Of a DNA stretch of 64,000 nt, positions 10,823 to 18,553 are shown in pieces (position 1 is the first letter of the stretch; the number at the start of each line of letters is the position of its first letter). The DNA comes from JBBPXY01 sp038200435 (GTDB lineage Bacteria; Actinomycetota; Thermoleophilia; Solirubrobacterales; Solirubrobacteraceae): the NCBI GenBank assembly GCA_038200435.1, contig JBBPXY010000015.1:18997-82996 (forward strand), read 5' to 3'. The translations under genes were made by a program, and so were the position numbers. Below the pieces are notes generated by a model. That model was not told the origin of the DNA and searched no databases. It saw only the letters and a list, made by a program, of their open reading frames with translations.

Positions 10823-12063
10823 GCGACGAGGAGCCCCGCGACCAGCCGACCGAGGCGTGGACGCCGCAGTTCGAGCCCGAGGATGACTACGAGGCCCCGT
10901 CGGGCACCCGGCGGGTGTCACCCGCGGACCGCGCTCGGGCACGCGCGGCCGCGTCGCAACCGGCCGGGCCCTCTGCGCCGGCTCGGCGCGCACCGGATGA
11001 GCCGCGGCGCCGCTTGGGCCTGCGTCGCTTGATCGCCCTGGCTGTGCTCGCGGTCGCGATCGGCGCCACCGTCTTCGCGGTCCTGCTCTTCCAGCCCTTC
11101 ACCGGCAAGGGCAGCGGCTCCGTGACCGTGCAGGTGCCGCGCGGTGCGTCGGCGAGCCAGATCGGAGACATCCTGGCCCGTGGCGGCGTGGTCGATTCGA
11201 GCTTCTTCTTCTCGCTGCGCGCGAAGCTCTCGGGCAAGCGCGGCGCGCTGCGCTCGGGCTCCTTCAAGCTGGCGAAGGGGATGAGCTACGCGTCGGCGAT
11301 CGACGCCCTCACGCGGGTCCCGCCGGCCGCTCCCGTCGCGCACTTCACGATCCCCGAGGGGCTCTCGCGGCGTGAGGTAGCCGCGCGGCTCAAGGGGTCG
11401 GGCCTGACCGGGAGCTACGTGAACGCGACCAAGCGCGCTCCCGGCTTCAAGCCCTCTGCCTACGGCGCGCCCGCAAGTACCCCCACGCTCGAGGGCTTCC
11501 TCTTCCCGGCCACATACGACTTGAAGCCCCACGCGCCCGCCTCGGCGCTGGTCGCCAAGCAGCTTGTCGCGTTCCGGCGCAACTTCGCCGGGCTGAGTCT
11601 CGCCGACGCCAAGCGCAAACAGCTCACGAGCTACGACCTCGTCGTGATCGCCTCGATGGTCGAGCGCGAAGCCCAACGCGATGACGAGCGCCCGCTTGTC
11701 GCGGCGGTCATCTACAACCGGCTGCACGACCACATCCCGCTCGGTATCGACGCGACGCTGCGCTACGCGCTGAACGACTGGACCAAGCCGCTCACCCAGT
11801 CGCAGCTGGCGCTGCCCACGCCCTACAACACGCGGTTGCGCCAGGGTCTGCCGCCCACGCCGATCGGCAATCCCGGACTCGCCTCGCTCAAGGCGGCGGC
11901 GAACCCGGCAAAGAGCGCCTTCCTCTACTACGTCGTCAAGCCCGGCACGTGCGGGCGTCACGCGTTCTCCTCCTCGAACGCCCAGTTCCTCGCGGACGTC
12001 GCGCGCTACAACGACGCGCGCAACAAGGCGGGCGGCCGCTCGCCGACCACGTGTAAGCAGTAA
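10819..12063 (+). CDS. mltG: Endolytic murein transglycosylase MltG
   Basis: 414 residues. A disordered acidic/basic cytoplasmic N-terminus (1-70) is followed by one TM helix (about 73-92), then the extracytoplasmic LysM-like domain (VTVQVPRGASASQIGDILA) and the YceG catalytic domain. The catalytic Glu lies in IASMVEREAQ (around residue 281), followed by AAVIYNRL, IDATLRYAL, YNTRLRQGLPPTPIGNPG and FLYYVV, all family hallmarks. It cleaves nascent glycan strands and is thought to terminate peptidoglycan polymerisation. ATG at 10819 overlaps the ruvX stop. The Cys pair near the C-terminus (GTCGRH, TTCKQ) could form a disulfide. Confidence 0.92.
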   Translation: MSDEEPRDQPTEAWTPQFEPEDDYEAPSGTRRVSPADRARARAAASQPAGPSAPARRAPDEPRRRLGLRRLIALAVLAVAIGATVFAVLLFQPFTGKGSGSVTVQVPRGASASQIGDILARGGVVDSSFFFSLRAKLSGKRGALRSGSFKLAKGMSYASAIDALTRVPPAAPVAHFTIPEGLSRREVAARLKGSGLTGSYVNATKRAPGFKPSAYGAPASTPTLEGFLFPATYDLKPHAPASALVAKQLVAFRRNFAGLSLADAKRKQLTSYDLVVIASMVEREAQRDDERPLVAAVIYNRLHDHIPLGIDATLRYALNDWTKPLTQSQLALPTPYNTRLRQGLPPTPIGNPGLASLKAAANPAKSAFLYYVVKPGTCGRHAFSSSNAQFLADVARYNDARNKAGGRSPTTCKQ

Positions 12064-12077
12064 GGCCGAGTCCGCTG

Positions 12078-12875
12078 GTGCCGCGCCTTGGCGTCCTCGG
12101 TCACCCGGTCGCGCACAGCCGCTCTCCGGCTATGCACCGGGCCGCCTTCGTGGCGCTCGGCATGGACCGGGAGTGGAGATACCAGCGCCTGCCCGTCCCC
12201 CCGGAGCTGTTCAAGGAGACGGTCCGCGCGCTGCCGGCGGCCGGCTTCGTCGGCGCAAACGTGACGATCCCCCCCAAGGAGGCGGCCCTCGCTCTTGCCG
12301 ATGAGGCGACGCCGGAAGCCCGTGCGATCGGCGCCGCCAACACCCTCAGCTTCACCCCCGACGGCCGGATCCACGCGGCCAACACCGACGCGCCGGGTCT
12401 GATCGCCGCCCTGCCGGAGCCTCCGGCCGGCCGCAGCGCACTCGTGCTGGGCGCCGGGGGCAGCGCCCGCGCGGTCGCCTGGGCCCTGCGTCACGCCGGT
12501 GCCGGAGAGGTGTCGGTGTGGAATCGCACGCCCGAGCGCGCACGCGCGTTGGCGGACTCGCTCGGGGTGCGGGCGGTCGGCCGTCTGGAGCCCGCCGATC
12601 TGCTCGTCAACTGCACGTCTGTGGGCTTGGATGGGGAGGGCGGGGAACTCAAGATCGGCCCGCTGGGTGCCGATGAGCTCCTCGGGTTCAACAGCGTGAT
12701 CGATCTTGTCTACGGCACGACGGAGACGGCGCTCGTCTCGACGGCGCGCCGTCTCGGCGTGCCCGCAGTAGATGGGCTCGAGGTGCTCGTCCGGCAGGGC
12801 GCAGCCTCCTTCGAGCTGTGGACAGGCCGCACGCCGCCGCTCGATGCCATGCGGGCCGGGGCCCGGGACTCATGA
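12078..12875 (+). CDS. aroE: Shikimate dehydrogenase
   Basis: 265 residues. It reduces 3-dehydroshikimate to shikimate with NADPH. The substrate site is seen as GHPVAHSRSP near residue 8, GANVTIPPKE (catalytic Lys67) and HAANTDAPG (catalytic Asp104). The Rossmann dinucleotide loop is GAGGSA at about 125-130. The C-terminal LVRQGAASFELWTG is also typical. GTG start, 14 bases after mltG. The other shikimate genes (aroC, aroKB, aroQ) are 19 kb downstream beyond the pilus locus. Confidence 0.92.
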   Translation: MPRLGVLGHPVAHSRSPAMHRAAFVALGMDREWRYQRLPVPPELFKETVRALPAAGFVGANVTIPPKEAALALADEATPEARAIGAANTLSFTPDGRIHAANTDAPGLIAALPEPPAGRSALVLGAGGSARAVAWALRHAGAGEVSVWNRTPERARALADSLGVRAVGRLEPADLLVNCTSVGLDGEGGELKIGPLGADELLGFNSVIDLVYGTTETALVSTARRLGVPAVDGLEVLVRQGAASFELWTGRTPPLDAMRAGARDS

Positions 12876-13038
12876 GCGACCCTTCCGATTCGAATCTCCA
12901 CCATCTGCGGCCCGTTCTCTCGGGGGAGCCGGCGCCGACGGATGGGGGCGCCACGCTCTCCGCCGGCCCTCCGACGGTCTTGGGCGGCGCCCTGATCCGG
13001 TTGCACTTCCGCCGGCACCTTTCGGTTCGGAGTCGGCG
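12872..13038 (+). pseudogene. pilB: Displaced 5' part of pilB (apparent -1 frameshift)
   Basis: An ATG at 12872 overlaps the aroE stop (ATGA), the typical linkage in this window, and opens a plausible PilB N-terminus (MSDPSDSNLHHLRPVLSGE). This frame loses sense around 12985-13005. The neighbouring frame then carries the same Pro/Ala/Ser/Glu-rich linker that continues into PilB. Adding one base in this region would join the two into a 701-codon ORF. Either a true frameshift or a one-base sequencing or assembly error; the main ATPase ORF is otherwise intact. Confidence 0.55.
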
Positions 13039-14976
13039 GTGCCTCCGCCTGCGCCGTTCAGTGAGCCCGAGGCGGTCGTGACCTCACCGTATGGCGAGTC
13101 GGAGTCGGCGACGGCTCTCCCCGCAGATCCCGTTGTGACGCCGCCTGCTGCGGACTACGGAGCACCGGATCCCGTGGCTACTCAGCCGGCCGCTCCGCCC
13201 GCAGTGATCACGCCGGCGCCGGTGTCCTACGGTGGCTCAGAGGCCGTGGCCTACGAGCCGGAAGCCGCCGATTGGGATGGCCTGACGCCGCCCTCACGCC
13301 GCGGCGGCTCGGGTCGGTTCCTGACCGACGTCCTCGTCGATCTCGGGTTCGTCGATAGCGCGCGGGTGGAGAGCGCCGTCGAGTCGGCCCGCCTCTCGGG
13401 CCGGCCGCCCGAGAGGATGCTGCTCGAGGCAGGAGCCATCACCCCCGACCAGCTCGCGCGAGGGACAGCTGAGCGCTTTGGCCTCGACCACGTCGATCTC
13501 AACACCTACAACGTCGACATGGCAGCCGCGAACCTCGTCAACACCGCGGCGGCGCGGCGCTACGAGGCCGTTCCCATCTCGTTGATCGGGAGCACCGCTG
13601 TGCTGGTCGCGATGGCCGATCCCTCCAACGTCCTCGCGGTCGACGATATCGCGATGCTCACGAGTCTCGAGGTGCGCCCGGCGGTCGCCTCGAGCGAGGA
13701 CATCGCCGGGCTCGTGATGCGACTCAACCGCTTCGAGGACGCGGTTCAGGAGGCTTACGAAGAGGAGCGCGACACCGAGAGCACCGCCGAGGTAGTCGAC
13801 CTGCAGGAGTCCGCCGACGACGCCCCGGTCGTCAAGCTCGTGCACTCGATCATCGCTCAGGCGGTCGAACGAGGCGCCTCCGACATCCACTTCGAGCCGG
13901 ACGGCACCGACATGCGCGTGCGTCTGCGCATCGACGGCGTCATGTCGACCACCACCACGGTTCCCCGCCGCATGGTGGGCGGAGTGGTCTCGCGCATGAA
14001 GATCATGTCGGAGCTTGACATCGCCGAGCGCCGCATGCCCCAGGACGGCCGTATGGGGCTGAACGTCGACCACCGTCACATCGACATCCGCGTTGTCACC
14101 CTGCCGAGCGTTCACGGAGAGTCCGTGGTCTTGAGGATCCTGGACAAGGACGCGGTGGTCCTCGAGCTCGACAAGCTGGGCATGCAGGACGAGGAGCGCG
14201 ACCGCTTCCGGCGTGCCTTCAAGCGCTCTCACGGCGCTGTCCTCGTCACGGGGCCGACGGGCTCGGGCAAGTCGACCACGCTCTACGGGGCGCTCGGCGA
14301 GCTCAACACGCCCGAGAAGAACATCATCACGATCGAGGATCCGGTCGAATTCGAGGTCGACGGCGTCACCCAGGTGCAGGTGAACCCGCGCACGGGCCTG
14401 ACGTTCGCCCAGGGCCTGCGGTCGATGATGCGCGCCGACCCCGACATCCTCATGGTCGGAGAGATCCGCGACCGCGAGACCGCGCAGATCGCGGTGGAAG
14501 GCGCCCTCACGGGCCACCTCGTCCTCTCCACGCTCCACACCAACGACGCACCGACGGCCATGACGCGGCTGACCGAGATGGGCATCGAGCCCTTCCTGGT
14601 GGCCTCCGCGGTCGACTGTGTCGTCGCCCAGCGCCTGGCCCGCACCCTGTGCCCGATGTGCAAGCGCCGAGTCATCATCTCTGCCGAGGTGCTGCGCGAC
14701 CACGGATTCAACGCCCAGCTCGACATCGAGGCCTACGAGCCCGCGGGCTGCGGGCGTTGCGGAGGCATGGGCTACAAGGGCCGGGTTGGGGTGTATGAGG
14801 TGATGCACGTCGACGACGAGATCCGCTCGATGATCCTGCGCCGCGCCGCCTCCGACGAGATCGCCGCCGCCGCCGCGCGCGCCGGGATGCGCCGCCTGCG
14901 CGAGGACGGCCTCGACAAGGTCAAGAAGGGCCAGACGTCGCTTGCGGAGATCGCCCGGGTGACCGGAGCTTCCTGA
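13039..14976 (+). CDS. pilB: Type IV pilus assembly ATPase PilB
   Basis: At least 646 residues in this frame (GTG at 13039; another GTG at 13078). A low-complexity Pro/Ala linker is followed by a MshEN/GspE N-terminal domain (FLTDVLVDLGFVDSARVESA ... LLEAGAITPDQLARGTAERF) and the ATPase core: HSIIAQAVERGASDIHFEPDG, Walker A GPTGSGKSTT, Asp box TIEDPVE, Walker B DPDILMVGEIRD and His box LSTLHTNDA. A four-Cys zinc motif follows (CPMCKRR ... CGRCGGMGYKGR). It powers pilus extension in the cytoplasm together with PilC. In its MshEN region it could bind c-di-GMP as MshE does, but this is not shown. The N-terminus appears frameshifted (see the adjoining entry). Confidence 0.92.
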   Translation: MPPPAPFSEPEAVVTSPYGESESATALPADPVVTPPAADYGAPDPVATQPAAPPAVITPAPVSYGGSEAVAYEPEAADWDGLTPPSRRGGSGRFLTDVLVDLGFVDSARVESAVESARLSGRPPERMLLEAGAITPDQLARGTAERFGLDHVDLNTYNVDMAAANLVNTAAARRYEAVPISLIGSTAVLVAMADPSNVLAVDDIAMLTSLEVRPAVASSEDIAGLVMRLNRFEDAVQEAYEEERDTESTAEVVDLQESADDAPVVKLVHSIIAQAVERGASDIHFEPDGTDMRVRLRIDGVMSTTTTVPRRMVGGVVSRMKIMSELDIAERRMPQDGRMGLNVDHRHIDIRVVTLPSVHGESVVLRILDKDAVVLELDKLGMQDEERDRFRRAFKRSHGAVLVTGPTGSGKSTTLYGALGELNTPEKNIITIEDPVEFEVDGVTQVQVNPRTGLTFAQGLRSMMRADPDILMVGEIRDRETAQIAVEGALTGHLVLSTLHTNDAPTAMTRLTEMGIEPFLVASAVDCVVAQRLARTLCPMCKRRVIISAEVLRDHGFNAQLDIEAYEPAGCGRCGGMGYKGRVGVYEVMHVDDEIRSMILRRAASDEIAAAAARAGMRRLREDGLDKVKKGQTSLAEIARVTGAS

Positions 14977-15087
14977 GCAGGGCCGCCGGCTTCGCCGGCT
15001 CGAAGTACGGGTGACAGGTACGCGGGCCTTACGTCGCCCCGGGCTCGCATCTGGGAAGGGGGGAAGGAGTGAACCGGCCTCGCAGAT

Positions 15088-15140
15088 GGGGGGTGGTCGC
15101 ACTTAACGACAGTGTGTGTCGCTAAAGGCAACCACCCCCT
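15088..15140 (+). promoter_or_regulatory. Long two-tier stem-loop upstream of pilT
   Basis: An outer stem of 9 bp (GGGGGTGGT at 15089-15097 with ACCACCCCC at 15131-15139) encloses an inner imperfect stem (TTAACGACA with TGTCGCTAA) closed by GTGTG. It lies in the 273-base gap between pilB and pilT, 110 bases before the pilT start. No known RNA family recognised and no T-run follows. Probably a structured leader, mRNA-processing site or attenuator; the role is inferred only from position. The rest of the gap shows one small hairpin near 14993-15000. Confidence 0.45.
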
Positions 15141-15249
15141 CTCGCTGCCCTCCCAAGATCCGAACGACGCCGCGGCCGATCCCGCGCCCTGCCACCTGCC
15201 ACCTGAAGAGGGGTAACGGTCGGACCCTCAGCTGCCGATAGGACGCGTG

Positions 15250-16329
15250 ATGAACATCGACTTCGCCGACATCCTCCTCGAGGTAATCGATCGCCGGGCC
15301 TCCGACCTGCACCTCACCGCAGGCTCTCCGCCGATGGTCCGCACCCGCGGCCGCCTGACTGCGCTCGAGGGATTCCCGCTCCTGACTCCCGCCGACACAC
15401 GCGAGATCGTCTACTCGATCCTCTCGAATGATCAGCGCCAGCGGCTGGAGACCAACTGGCAGCTCGACTTCGCCTACGCAATCCCGGGCCGGGCCCGTTT
15501 TCGCGTCAACGCCTACTTCCAGCGCGCCGCGTTGAGCGCCGCCTTCCGGCTGATCCCGTTCGAGCTCACCCCGCTCGAGGAGCTCGGCCTGCCGCCCGCG
15601 GTCATCGACTTCGCCAAACGCCCGCGGGGCATCGTCCTCGTCACCGGCCCGACGGGCTCGGGCAAGTCGACCACGCTCGCCTCGATCGTCGACCTGATCA
15701 ACGAGACGCGCGAGGAGCACATCCTCACCATCGAGGACCCGATCGAGTTCCTGCACAACCACAAGCGCTGCATCGTCAACCAGCGCGAGATCGGCTCTGA
15801 CGCCCCCAGCTTCGCCGCCGGCCTCAAGGCCGCCCTGCGGCAGGATCCCGACGTGATCCTCGTCGGCGAGATGCGCGACGTCGAGACGATCGGCACCGCC
15901 ATCACGGCGGCGGAAACGGGCCACCTCGTCTTCGCGACCCTGCACACGCAGGACACGCCGCAGACGATCGACCGCATCATCGACGTCTTCCCGTCTGACC
16001 AGCAGTCGCAGATCCGCGTGCAGCTGGCGGTCGCCCTCCAGGGCATCGTCACCCAGCAGCTTCTCCCGACCGCCGACGGCGCCGGGCGCTGCGTGGCGGC
16101 CGAGGTCATGGTGCCCACCCCCGCGGTGCGCAACCTGATCCGCGAGGGCAAGACCCACCAGCTCTACTCGGTGCTGCAGACCGGCGGGGCCCAGGGCATG
16201 CAGACCATGGACGCCGCTCTCGTTGGCCTGGTGCGCTCGGGCAAGATCACCCGCCAGATGGCCGAGGCCCGGTCGACGACGCCCGACGAGCTACGGCGAC
16301 TGCTCGGGTTCACCCCGATGGCGGCCTAG
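15250..16329 (+). CDS. pilT: Type IV pilus retraction ATPase PilT
   Basis: 359 residues, standard PilT length. N-terminal PAS-like domain (RRASDLHLTAGSPPMVRTRG) followed by the ATPase: Walker A GPTGSGKSTT at about 133-142, TIEDPIEF, Walker B QDPDVILVGEMRD, and the His box ATLHTQDT. AETGHLVFATLHT and the C-terminal GMQTMD element near the retraction motif support PilT rather than PilB. It depolymerises pili, giving twitching or DNA-uptake ability. A GTG at 15247 is an alternative start. PilC starts 9 bases after its stop. Confidence 0.93.
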   Translation: MNIDFADILLEVIDRRASDLHLTAGSPPMVRTRGRLTALEGFPLLTPADTREIVYSILSNDQRQRLETNWQLDFAYAIPGRARFRVNAYFQRAALSAAFRLIPFELTPLEELGLPPAVIDFAKRPRGIVLVTGPTGSGKSTTLASIVDLINETREEHILTIEDPIEFLHNHKRCIVNQREIGSDAPSFAAGLKAALRQDPDVILVGEMRDVETIGTAITAAETGHLVFATLHTQDTPQTIDRIIDVFPSDQQSQIRVQLAVALQGIVTQQLLPTADGAGRCVAAEVMVPTPAVRNLIREGKTHQLYSVLQTGGAQGMQTMDAALVGLVRSGKITRQMAEARSTTPDELRRLLGFTPMAA

Positions 16330-16338
16330 GAACCGGCT

Positions 16339-17550
16339 GTGTCTGCATCGTTCGTCTTCAAGGCCGTCGACCTGGCCGGGATGCCGGCCCGGGGCGAGGT
16401 CGAGGCCGACTCCAAGTCGGCGGTCGCCGAGCAGCTGAAGTTGCGCGGCCTCATCGTCGTCGACATCCAGGCCAAGCACTCATCGAAGGAGCTCAACCTC
16501 GAGCTGTTCTCGCGGGTGAAGCCCGTCGAGCTCACGATCATGAGCCGGCAGCTCGCGACGATGGTCTCCTCGGGCATGACCTTGCTCCGCGCGCTGTACG
16601 TGCTCGAGGCTCAGACCGAGGGCAAGAAGCTCAAGGAGACGCTGACCAAGGTCCGCAAGGACGTCGAGGCCGGACTGCTCTTCTCCGACTCCCTGGCCCG
16701 CCACCCCAAGGTCTTCAACCCCCTCTACATCGCGATGGTCCGCGCCGGCGAGTCGGGAGGCCTGCTCGAGAGCGCGCTCGAACGGGTCGCCGACCAGCTC
16801 GAGAAGGACGCCGCGCTGCGCCGCCAGGTGAAGTCGGCGATGGTCTACCCGAGCGTCGTCATCTCCTTCGCCGCCATCGTCCTGCTGGCCCTCGTGGCGT
16901 TCCTGGTGCCGATCTTCGCCAAGATCTTCAAGGACTTCGGTGGCAAGCTCCCTGCCCTCTCGCAGTTCACGGTTGACCTGTCGCACGGCCTGACGACCTA
17001 CTGGTTCGTCTACCTCCTGTGCGTCGTCGGTGTGGTGGTCGCGTTCTCGCGCTGGAAGAAGTCCTCGTGGGGCCGCCCGCAGTGGGACTCGTTCCGGCTG
17101 CGGGTCCCGTTCAAGATCGGTGACATCGTGCAGAAGGTCGCTCTCGCGCGCTGGGCCCGTACGCTCTCTTCGCTCACCACCGCGGGTGTACCCATCTTGC
17201 AGGCACTGGAGATCACGGGGCAGACGGCGGGCAACAACGTCGTCGAGAAGGTCATGGCCTCGGTGATCGACTCCGTCAAGGCAGGTGGAACGATCGCCGC
17301 CCCACTCAAGGACGCTCCCGTCTTCCCCGGCATGGTGCAGCACATGGTTGCCGTCGGCGAGGAAACCGGCGCGCTCGACCAGATGCTTTCGAAGATCGCG
17401 GACTTCTACGAGGACGAGGTCGCCGCGGCGGTGAAGTCGCTCACCTCCATCCTCGAGCCCGTGATGATCGTGGTCGTCGGGGCCGTCGTCGGGTTCATCG
17501 TCGTCTCGATGTACCTCCCGCTCTTCAAGATCTACGACCAGATCAAGTAG
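16339..17550 (+). CDS. pilC: Type IV pilus inner-membrane platform protein PilC
   Basis: 403 residues, GspF/PilC family with two T2SSF domains. Three TM segments at about 170-195, 218-236 and 375-398. Family motifs: FSRQLATMVSSG-like (MSRQLATMVSSGMTLLRAL) near residue 72, MVRAGESGG, then VALARWARTLSSLTTAGVPI and AVGEETGALDQML in the second half. It couples PilB and PilT to the pilin fibre. GTG start. It shares the pilT operon. A 62-residue CxxC protein follows 33 bases downstream. Confidence 0.93.
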   Translation: MSASFVFKAVDLAGMPARGEVEADSKSAVAEQLKLRGLIVVDIQAKHSSKELNLELFSRVKPVELTIMSRQLATMVSSGMTLLRALYVLEAQTEGKKLKETLTKVRKDVEAGLLFSDSLARHPKVFNPLYIAMVRAGESGGLLESALERVADQLEKDAALRRQVKSAMVYPSVVISFAAIVLLALVAFLVPIFAKIFKDFGGKLPALSQFTVDLSHGLTTYWFVYLLCVVGVVVAFSRWKKSSWGRPQWDSFRLRVPFKIGDIVQKVALARWARTLSSLTTAGVPILQALEITGQTAGNNVVEKVMASVIDSVKAGGTIAAPLKDAPVFPGMVQHMVAVGEETGALDQMLSKIADFYEDEVAAAVKSLTSILEPVMIVVVGAVVGFIVVSMYLPLFKIYDQIK

Positions 17551-17583
17551 CGGTCGGGCTCCGGGGCGCTAGCCTCGCGCGCC

Positions 17584-17772
17584 ATGGCCGCAGATAACGA
17601 AGCGGGCGCGGGCGCCCCGGCCGGCGAGCCCGCTCCCTGCTCCCCCTGCCGTGGTACCGGGAAGCTCATCTCCGGGCTGGGCGGCGCTCCCAGCGAAGTC
17701 ATCTGCCCGTGGTGTGAAGGCTCTGGCGTACGCGCCCCCGGGTACGACGCGCAGGCTGCCCGCCGCGCCTGA
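17584..17772 (+). CDS. Small CxxCxGxG zinc-ribbon-like protein
   Basis: 62 residues with two CxxCxGxG half-motifs (CSPCRGTG and CPWCEGSG), the knuckle used by DnaJ zinc domains and by many small actinobacterial proteins. Probably binds one zinc ion. No J domain or other part. Location between pilC and the pilin riboswitch suggests a link to pilus biogenesis, but function is unknown. ATG start. Confidence 0.7.
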   Translation: MAADNEAGAGAPAGEPAPCSPCRGTGKLISGLGGAPSEVICPWCEGSGVRAPGYDAQAARRA

Positions 17773-17844
17773 TCGAAGAGAACTTCCGCTGTGCCCTCAA
17801 GTGTTGGGCTGAGGGGTCGATATATGGGTTGTCCAGCACTTCTT

Positions 17845-17927
17845 AGGTGCCAAAGGCAAACCGTTCGTGAGGGCGGGACGCAAAGCCACGGATCTCCTTG
17901 AAAGGGGAGGAAGCCGGGTTGCCACCA
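17845..17927 (+). ncRNA. Cyclic-di-GMP-I (GEMM) riboswitch aptamer upstream of pilin gene
   Basis: The sequence carries the GEMM-I conserved parts in order: AAAGGCAAACC (17852-17862), a short stem with a GTGA-type loop, GGGACGCAAAGCC (17875-17887), a second stem (ATCTCCTT / AAGGGGAG-like, about 17892-17909) and AAGCCGGGTTGCC (17911-17923). GGCAAACC pairs with GGGTTGCC, as in the family. Counting back from AAACC, the base equivalent to position 20 of the Vibrio Vc2 aptamer is G, the c-di-GMP form; cGAMP-selective variants have A. It lies 85 bases before the pilin start on the same strand. Confidence 0.9.
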
Positions 17928-17942
17928 GGGTTAGACGCGCTG

Positions 17943-18010
17943 TCGAGCCCGACGGCATGGTTCTCCTAGGAGCTGGCGATCAATCCCATAGATCCGTTCC
18001 TAGGAGGAAC
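17943..18010 (+). promoter_or_regulatory. Expression platform: anti-RBS / RBS pairing for pilin mRNA
   Basis: The pilin Shine-Dalgarno AGGAGG is at 18002-18007, four bases before the ATG. A segment at 17960-17972 (GTTCTCCTAGGAG) can pair with 17997-18010 over about 13 bp with one bulge, burying the RBS. The RBS also sits in its own small hairpin (17996-18001 with 18005-18010), and the anti-RBS contains a perfect 10-base palindrome (17963-17972), so the two forms are mutually exclusive. A 7-bp hairpin precedes it near 17939-17956. There is no T-run, so control at translation is more likely than termination. Whether the ligand turns expression on or off cannot be read from sequence. Confidence 0.65.
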
Positions 18011-18011
18011 A

Positions 18012-18455
18012 ATGCTCACCAAGATCCGTAACCGCGCCGAGGACGAAAAGGGCTTCACCCTGATCGAGCTCCTCGTCGTGATCCTGATCATCGGCATCCT
18101 TGCCGCTATCGCCATTCCGTCGTTCATCAACCAGCGGGGCAAGGGGCAGGACGCCGCCGCCAAGTCTGACGTCAAGACGGCGCAGACCGCGATCGAGACG
18201 TTCTACACCGACAACCAGAACTACACGACCGACAAGGCTGGCCTCGTGGCCATCGAGCCCGCTCTGACGAGCGTCAACGTGACGGTCACCCCTGGTACCG
18301 ACAGCTACTCACTGTCCGTGCCTTCGAAGTCCGGCGCGCAGGGCGGCGGCACGTTCACCATCGTCCGGGCGACCAGCGGTGCGGTGACACGTACCTGCAC
18401 CAACGCCAACAAGGGCGGCTGCAAGGCGGCCGACGCCGACGGGAACATGTGGTAG
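18012..18455 (+). CDS. pilA: Major type IV pilin
   Basis: 147 residues. Classic class III (prepilin) signal: short basic leader, then cleavage KG|FTLIELLVVILIIGILA after Gly14, with Phe at +1 and Glu at +5; mature length 133. The hydrophobic helix is followed by a small globular domain with TAQTAIETFYTDNQNY. A C-terminal CTNANKGGC pair may form the D-region disulfide. A strong RBS lies ahead, controlled by the c-di-GMP riboswitch, and a terminator follows directly, so this gene can be expressed alone and at high level as expected for the fibre subunit. Confidence 0.93.
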   Translation: MLTKIRNRAEDEKGFTLIELLVVILIIGILAAIAIPSFINQRGKGQDAAAKSDVKTAQTAIETFYTDNQNYTTDKAGLVAIEPALTSVNVTVTPGTDSYSLSVPSKSGAQGGGTFTIVRATSGAVTRTCTNANKGGCKAADADGNMW

Positions 18456-18486
18456 CAGCAGCTTCCTAGCGGAAACTGCTTTTTAG

Positions 18487-18514
18487 AGAGGCGGGCCTTC
18501 GGGCCCGCCTCTTT
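18487..18514 (+). terminator. Rho-independent terminator after pilin gene
   Basis: A 10-bp GC-rich stem (18488-18497 with 18502-18511) has a TTCG tetraloop and is followed by TTT. It lies 32 bases after the pilin stop and would end the riboswitch-pilin transcript. Confidence 0.85.
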
Positions 18515-18553
18515 CGCGTTCTGGGGCCGATCTCCGTTCTGGGGCCGACCCTC

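Noticed and set aside
13294..15102. 602-codon minus-strand ORF opposite pilB
   Set aside because: It is the mirror of a clear ATPase gene in high-GC DNA; the translation has no family motifs and is His/Asp/Gly-rich in the manner of antisense shadows.
17845..17927. Pilin leader as a cGAMP (GEMM-Ib) riboswitch
   Set aside because: The selectivity base is G, not A, so c-di-GMP is the better call; kept as a test rather than a claim.
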